In this document: positions 5,675 to 8,766 of the stretch, one piece after another
Layout: each line of letters opens with the position of its first letter
How positions within the stretch are numbered: the first letter of the stretch is position 1
NCBI GenBank assembly: GCA_963611685.1
Contig: CAVDSU010000093.1
Coordinates: forward strand, 1-8,766
Origin: UBA1724 sp963611685
GTDB taxonomy: Bacteria > Verrucomicrobiota > Lentisphaeria > Oligosphaerales > Oligosphaeraceae
Direction of reading: 5' to 3'
DNA length: 8,766 nucleotides
Notes under the pieces: model-generated
Databases searched by the model: none
Told to the model about the DNA's origin: nothing
What the model saw: only the letters and a program-made list of their open reading frames with translations
Program-made: the position numbers and the translations under genes

Positions 5675-6447
5675 TGTGGCGGGAGGAAGTCGAAGGCGGT
5701 GGTGCCGGGGATGAGCCGTGCCTGGACGCCGTAGAGTCGGGAGAGGTTTTCGCCAGAGAGGACCTCGCGGGTCTCGCCGTGGGCGAGGGCGTGGCCGTCT
5801 TTCAGGAGGAGGCATTGGTGGGCGGTCTGGAGGGCCTGCGCGGGGCTGTGTGTGGCCAGGACCGTGAGGAGACCGCGCTCTTCCGTCAGGCGGCGGAGCA
5901 AGGCGGAGATCTCCATTTGCGCGCGGACATCCAGGCTGCTGGTGGGCTCGTCCAGGAGGAGCAGCCGCGGCTCCTGCGCCAGGCAGCGCGCCAGGAGGAC
6001 CCGTTGGCGCTGTCCGCCGGAGAGCTGTCCCAGGGGGCGGTCGGACCATTGCGCTGCGCCGGTGAGCGCCAGCGCCTCCTGTGCGGCATGGAGGTCGGTG
6101 GGGGAGGGCCGCCAGCGTCCCTGTGGGAGTCGTCCCAGGAGCACTGTTTCCTGCGCGGTGCATTGTGGGAGGGGCGAGTGTTGTGGGAGGAGGGCGATTT
6201 TTTGTGCGCGGGCGGTGCGGTCCAGGGCGGCGAGTGCGGTGCCGTTGAGGAGGATGGCGTCGTTGGGGGCGGGCCTGAGGAGTCCCGCCAGACAGTGCAG
6301 GAGGGTGGATTTTCCGGAGCCGTTTTCTCCCAGCAGCGCCAGGCATTCTCCGGGTTTTAGGGAGAAGGAGAGTCCCGTCAGGACCGTGTGGCTGCCGTAG
6401 GCGAACGAGAGGCCGTTGACTTGGAGGGCGGTGGTGGTGGTCATCAT
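5671..6447 (-). CDS. ABC importer ATPase (FecE/BtuD type)
   Basis: The 258-residue nucleotide-binding subunit powers the importer. All hallmarks are intact: Walker A GENGSGKST (40-48), Q-loop Gln89 in LLPQH, signature LSGGQRQR (142-149), Walker B LLLLDEPTSSLD (162-173, with Glu167 as the likely catalytic base), and H-loop His200 in LATHS. The C-terminal part HGETREVLSGENLSRLYGV (223-241) is typical of the iron-siderophore/B12 ATPase group (HG...vLt...L..vYgv). The start at 6447 is chosen because its ATG overlaps the permease stop (ATGA) and lies 9 bases after CGGAGG, the only clear Shine-Dalgarno in the operon; a second in-frame ATG follows directly. Its own stop overlaps the lipoprotein start. 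Confidence 0.95.
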   Translation of the reverse strand: MMTTTTALQVNGLSFAYGSHTVLTGLSFSLKPGECLALLGENGSGKSTLLHCLAGLLRPAPNDAILLNGTALAALDRTARAQKIALLPQHSPLPQCTAQETVLLGRLPQGRWRPSPTDLHAAQEALALTGAAQWSDRPLGQLSGGQRQRVLLARCLAQEPRLLLLDEPTSSLDVRAQMEISALLRRLTEERGLLTVLATHSPAQALQTAHQCLLLKDGHALAHGETREVLSGENLSRLYGVQARLIPGTTAFDFLPPQ

Positions 6448-7484
6448 GGGCGGTCGCCTCCGTTTTGGGGGTGTGCGAGGCCCAGCAGTGCCAGGAAGAG
6501 TGGTGCGCCGAAGAGCGAGGTGAGGGCGCCGGCGGGCAGGAGGACTCCCCAGGCGGGGAGTCGGCAGAGGAGGTCGGCCAGCAGCAGGAGTGCGGCGCCG
6601 GCGAGGAAGGCGGCGGGGAGGAGCCCCCTCCGGGATCCGCGGAGGAGTCGTTTTGCCAGATGGGGCGCCAGCAGTCCCAGGAATCCCAGGATTCCCATGA
6701 GGGAGACCGCGGTGGCGGTGACCAGGGAGACCAGGAGGATTCCGTGGTGTCGGAGGCGGTGGGTGTCCACGCCCAGGGATTCGGCGGTGGGGTCGCCCCA
6801 TTCCAGTGCCTGGCATTGCCATTGGTGGCGGAGGAGCCAGGCGAGGACGGCGGAGGTGACCAGTGCCAGCGGCAGGCATTGCCTCAGGGTGATGCGCCCC
6901 AGGTCGCCGAAGGTCCAGAAGAGCGCGGAGGAGAGCTGCGTGTCCTGCGCAAAGCACTGCAGGAGCGCGATGGCGGCCAGCGCCATGGCATTGAGCGCCA
7001 TGCCCGTCAGGACCACGGCCTCCGGAGTGAAGGCGCGGCGGTGGGCGAGGGTGGTGACCAGCAGGGCGAAGGAGAGTGCGGCGAGGAAGGCGCACAGCGG
7101 CGTCGCCCAGGACAGGAGGGCCGCCGGCGCCAGGAGGATCGCCAGATTTGCGCCCAGTGCGGCGCCGCTGTTGATGCCCAGGGTGGAGGGCGCGGCCAGG
7201 GGATTCCGGAGGAGCCCCTGGAGGGCGAGTCCGCCGACGGCGAGTCCGCCGCCGGCCAGCAGTGCGCCCAGCGCGCGGGGCAGCCGGAGATCCCAGAGGA
7301 CCCGGCAGGCGCGCGCATCGCCGCTTCCTAGCAGCGCCAGCAGGAGATCCCTCCCGGAGAGCTCCAGGGCGCCGGTGGAGAGGCTCCATGCGAAGAGCGC
7401 CGCCGTCAGGAATCCCAATAGGAGGAGTGCGCGGCGGGAGTCCTGGGGGAAGGCGGGGCGGATTGGGGCGGCGGTAGCGGTCAT
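6444..7484 (-). CDS. FecCD/BtuC-type ABC importer permease
   Basis: The 346-residue membrane subunit forms the transport channel, probably as a homodimer because only one permease gene is present. Nine to ten membrane segments are apparent, starting with LLLLGFLTAALFAW at about 20-33. Family hallmarks: RLPRALGALLAGGGLAVGG (67-85), LQGLLRNPLAAPSTLG (88-103, the conserved RNPLA), INSGAALGA (104-112), GILGFLGLLAPHLAKRLL (264-281, the cytoplasmic coupling helix region that docks on the ATPase), and LPAGALTSLFGAPLFLALL (316-334). Length is normal. The ATG at 7484 lies only 4 bases after the pseudopilin-like gene's stop and has no Shine-Dalgarno, so reinitiation or coupling is likely; the end overlaps the ATPase start. 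Confidence 0.95.
   Translation of the reverse strand: MTATAAPIRPAFPQDSRRALLLLGFLTAALFAWSLSTGALELSGRDLLLALLGSGDARACRVLWDLRLPRALGALLAGGGLAVGGLALQGLLRNPLAAPSTLGINSGAALGANLAILLAPAALLSWATPLCAFLAALSFALLVTTLAHRRAFTPEAVVLTGMALNAMALAAIALLQCFAQDTQLSSALFWTFGDLGRITLRQCLPLALVTSAVLAWLLRHQWQCQALEWGDPTAESLGVDTHRLRHHGILLVSLVTATAVSLMGILGFLGLLAPHLAKRLLRGSRRGLLPAAFLAGAALLLLADLLCRLPAWGVLLPAGALTSLFGAPLFLALLGLAHPQNGGDRP
6457..6462 (-). promoter_or_regulatory. Ribosome-binding site of the ABC ATPase gene
   Basis: CGGAGG on the minus strand, 9 bases before the ATG at 6447. It lies inside the end of the permease gene and supports the first of two adjacent ATG codons as start. Neighbouring genes lack a comparable site, so the ATPase may be initiated more independently than the other members. 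Confidence 0.6.
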
Positions 7485-7488
7485 GGCG

Positions 7489-8295
7489 CTAGAGGGGCTC
7501 GATGGTCTCCAGGGAGGCGGAGACCCTCCCCTGGTTGAACCAGGTGTTGCGCAGGACCGCCTCCGCGAGCTCCGGATAGGATTCGCGGCAGGGGAGCTTT
7601 AGGCGCGTGAGGCCCTCCGCATGGCCGTCCAGGAAGGAGACATTGCAGACCTTGCCGTCCTTGTGGCGGAAGAGCGCGGCGCGGTTGAGGCCGTAGGAGG
7701 CGCCGGTAAGGTGTCGTCCCTCGGGATTCAGCACATAGCAATAGTAGCAGAGGTGCCCCGTGTTCTCCACCAGCATGGCGGTGGCCGCCGGCGCCTCGAA
7801 GGAGGTGGTCTTCAGGGCGCCCTGGCCGGCGGAGGCAATCAGGTAGTTCAGGCCGTAGTTGGTGGCGATGTCCGCATGGTCCGGTTCGTCAGGACAGAAG
7901 AGGACCTTCGAGGGCGACGAGGAGGCCGCCGCCGCAGACCCCAAATACTGCCGCACCACCTCGTCAAGCCAATTCTTCGCCCCCACCGTGGCACCGTAGG
8001 AGTTCACGCCACTGCCCTTCATGTTGTCCAAACAGGGAAGGTAGTCGTCGTAGTCCGAGGCATACAGCAAAAAGGCCAACGACAGCTGACGCTGGTTCGA
8101 AAGGCACGAGGCACTCCGCGCCTGCTCCCGCGCTTTCGACAAGACCGGCAACAGCATCGCCGCTAAAATCGCAATGATCGCTATGACGACCAAAAGCTCG
8201 ATCAGGGTGAAAGGAGTCTGGCGGTGGAGGAGATGTGTGTTGTATATATAACTCCTTGTGTTGCAAGGAGTTGTAGAAAATGTAGAAAGGCACAT
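7489..8295 (-). CDS. Pseudopilin-like protein (prepilin-type N-terminus, H-Xn-DG C-terminus)
   Basis: A 268-residue protein with a type IV prepilin/type II secretion pseudopilin N-terminus: FTLIELLVVIAIIAILA from Phe29, with the invariant Glu five residues into the mature form, then AMLLPVLSKAREQAR. The residue before Phe is Pro rather than Gly, a departure from the usual prepilin cleavage site. Residues 64-90 (CLSNQRQLSLAFLLYASDYDDYLP) and the C-terminal HKDGKVCNVSFLDGHAEGL (211-229; two residues longer than the common H-X9-DG) are typical of the many such proteins in planctomycete and lentisphaerote genomes, whose function is largely unknown. The start is uncertain: the ATG at 8295 gives a long 28-residue leader and lacks a Shine-Dalgarno. 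It is the first gene of the importer operon, 4 bases before the permease gene. Third codon positions are G-rich in the first half and C-rich in the second. Confidence 0.88.
   Translation of the reverse strand: MCLSTFSTTPCNTRSYIYNTHLLHRQTPFTLIELLVVIAIIAILAAMLLPVLSKAREQARSASCLSNQRQLSLAFLLYASDYDDYLPCLDNMKGSGVNSYGATVGAKNWLDEVVRQYLGSAAAASSSPSKVLFCPDEPDHADIATNYGLNYLIASAGQGALKTTSFEAPAATAMLVENTGHLCYYCYVLNPEGRHLTGASYGLNRAALFRHKDGKVCNVSFLDGHAEGLTRLKLPCRESYPELAEAVLRNTWFNQGRVSASLETIEPL
8247..8275 (-). promoter_or_regulatory. Hairpin covering the AAGGAGT site of the pseudopilin gene
   Basis: On the minus strand AACTCCTTG, CAACA, CAAGGAGTT form a perfect 9-bp stem with a 5-base loop, plus two more pairs beyond one mismatch. 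The 3' arm holds AAGGAG, the best Shine-Dalgarno in this stretch, so the stem would hide it. No ATG, GTG or TTG follows in frame before the prepilin motif; the nearest rare candidate is AUA at 8247-8245, which would give an ordinary 12-residue leader. Either this hairpin lies within the coding sequence started at 8295, or it regulates a non-standard start. Confidence 0.5.
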
Positions 8296-8525
8296 GGGAG
8301 GAGATGCTCTGGGGGACGCCGAGAGAGGGGTGGCGTTCGATAGGTGGTTCGGCGCCTTCTCCTAGGAAGTGCGTCAGGTGGGAGAGTCTCCAGGACACCC
8401 CGAATAGCTTTCGAAAACGGCAAAAGAGCCCGCGCCTTGCTGGAGAATCCCGTTCTTCCAGCCTGCGGGGCCTCCCTGGGCCCCACATTGCGCGGCACGC
8501 CGCAAAATATAATGGAAAAAAGCAT
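8296..8525. other. Upstream region of the leftward operon; no gene
   Basis: About 230 bases without a supported gene, expected to hold the promoter of the leftward operon, although no convincing -35/-10 pair is seen on the minus strand. Two adjacent hairpins are visible: GCTGGAGAA paired with TTCTTCCAGC (8439-8462, one bulged base), and GGGGCC / GGCCCC (8467-8484). A TATAAT lies at 8508-8513 on the plus strand but points into the repeat array. The 3' edge grades into the tandem repeat. Confidence 0.55.
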
Positions 8526-8766
8526 GGTTAAAGCCAACCACGGAATACGCAGAAACGGCTGCGCCGGCACGGAAAAGGATAAAAAACAATCTTCGGTGTG
8601 CTTCCGTGTTCGCGCAAAGCGGCTTCCGTGCCTTCCGTGGTTAAAGCCAACCACTGAATACGCAGAAACGGCTGGCGCCGGCACGGAAAGGCACAGAACA
8701 CCCTTCGTTGTGGATTCCGTGTCCGCGCAAGCGGCTTCCGTGCCTTCCGTGGTTAAAGCCAACCAC
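8526..8766. repeat. Tandem array of the 112-113-bp repeat, running off the right edge
   Basis: Units start at 8526, 8639 and 8751 (GGTTAAAG each time), so the spacing is 113 then 112 bases; the third unit is cut by the window end. Each unit carries an AACCAC-GAATACGCAGAAACGGC first half, a central TTCG, and a TTCCGTG-rich second half with the GC-rich hairpin (perfect GCAA loop at 8723-8734, variant near 8608-8622). Similarity to the copies at 1-95 and 591-777 is evident by eye. Minus-strand frames giving NHGRHGSRFARTRKH text are repeat artefacts. Confidence 0.93.

Noticed and set aside
4523..5734. Long plus-strand frame of 403 residues opposite the lipoprotein gene
   Set aside because: Antisense shadow of the substrate-binding lipoprotein; Gly/Val/Glu-rich with no recognisable domain.
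6388..7602. Long plus-strand frame of 404 residues opposite the permease
   Set aside because: Antisense shadow, Arg/Ser/Ala-rich, whereas the permease on the other strand has all FecCD hallmarks.
8508..8513. TATAAT as a plus-strand promoter
   Set aside because: The only upstream TTG-like box (8488-8493) is 14 bases away and a poor match, and no gene follows within the window.
8296..8525. Cobalamin or other riboswitch ahead of the importer operon
   Set aside because: I looked for a B12-box-like GCCACTG and a multi-stem leader between the repeat and the first gene; only two simple hairpins are seen. The importer genes are also preceded by a coding gene rather than a long leader.
1..8766. Circular contig, suggested by identical ends
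   Set aside because: The 53-base match stops at position 53 / 8764 and the last two bases (8765-8766, AC) do not continue it (54-55, GC), so this is not a clean end overlap. The shared sequence is part of a repeat present in several copies.
8526..8766. CRISPR array
   Set aside because: The whole 112-113-bp period is repeated; there are no short conserved repeats separated by unique spacers and no cas genes nearby.

Overview
The window is GC-rich bacterial DNA. The gene at 7489-8295 encodes a pseudopilin-like protein of the 'FTLIELLVVIAIIAIL ... H-Xn-DG' type. That type is most abundant in Lentisphaerota, Verrucomicrobiota and Planctomycetota. Together with dense heptamer arrays and dispersed TTCCGTG/CACGGAA repeats in the gaps, it suggests an uncultured PVC-group bacterium, perhaps a lentisphaerote. 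This placement is inference; there is no rRNA or marker gene to confirm it.

Layout. Positions 1-797 hold no convincing gene, only repeats: a partial dispersed repeat, a Z-DNA-like alternating run, a five-copy heptamer array, and a 112-bp dispersed unit followed by a degraded one. A rightward unit follows (798-3708): a SpoU/TrmH-family RNA 2'-O-methyltransferase, a secreted protein of unknown function, and a membrane-anchored S49 signal peptide peptidase (SppA). A 254-bp gap between convergent genes (3709-3962) holds a 70-bp imperfect palindrome and two more heptamer families. A tightly packed leftward unit (8295 down to 3963) reads, in transcription order: pseudopilin-like protein, FecCD-type permease, ABC ATPase, FecB/BtuF-type lipoprotein, uridine-kinase-like P-loop kinase. 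The pseudopilin gene is 4 bp from the permease gene, and the remaining three junctions are ATGA overlaps. Positions 8296-8525 carry hairpins but no gene. From 8526 to the window end lies a tandem array of the same 112-113-bp unit seen at the left.

How the genes work together. The leftward unit is a complete binding-protein-dependent importer for a metal chelate (iron-siderophore, haem, cobalamin or similar; the substrate cannot be read from sequence). Why a pseudopilin gene leads it and a nucleoside kinase ends it is unclear. The rightward unit looks like housekeeping: RNA modification and membrane proteolysis.

I did not find a clearly new defence or mobile system. The most unusual signals are compositional and structural. 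In the first gene of each unit, third-position base use flips from G/T-rich to C-rich partway through the gene. The repeat unit has a constant 112-113-bp period and looks like two inverted halves. Heptamer arrays supply the sppA stop codon and the kinase C-terminus. A hairpin covers the best ribosome-binding site of the pseudopilin gene.
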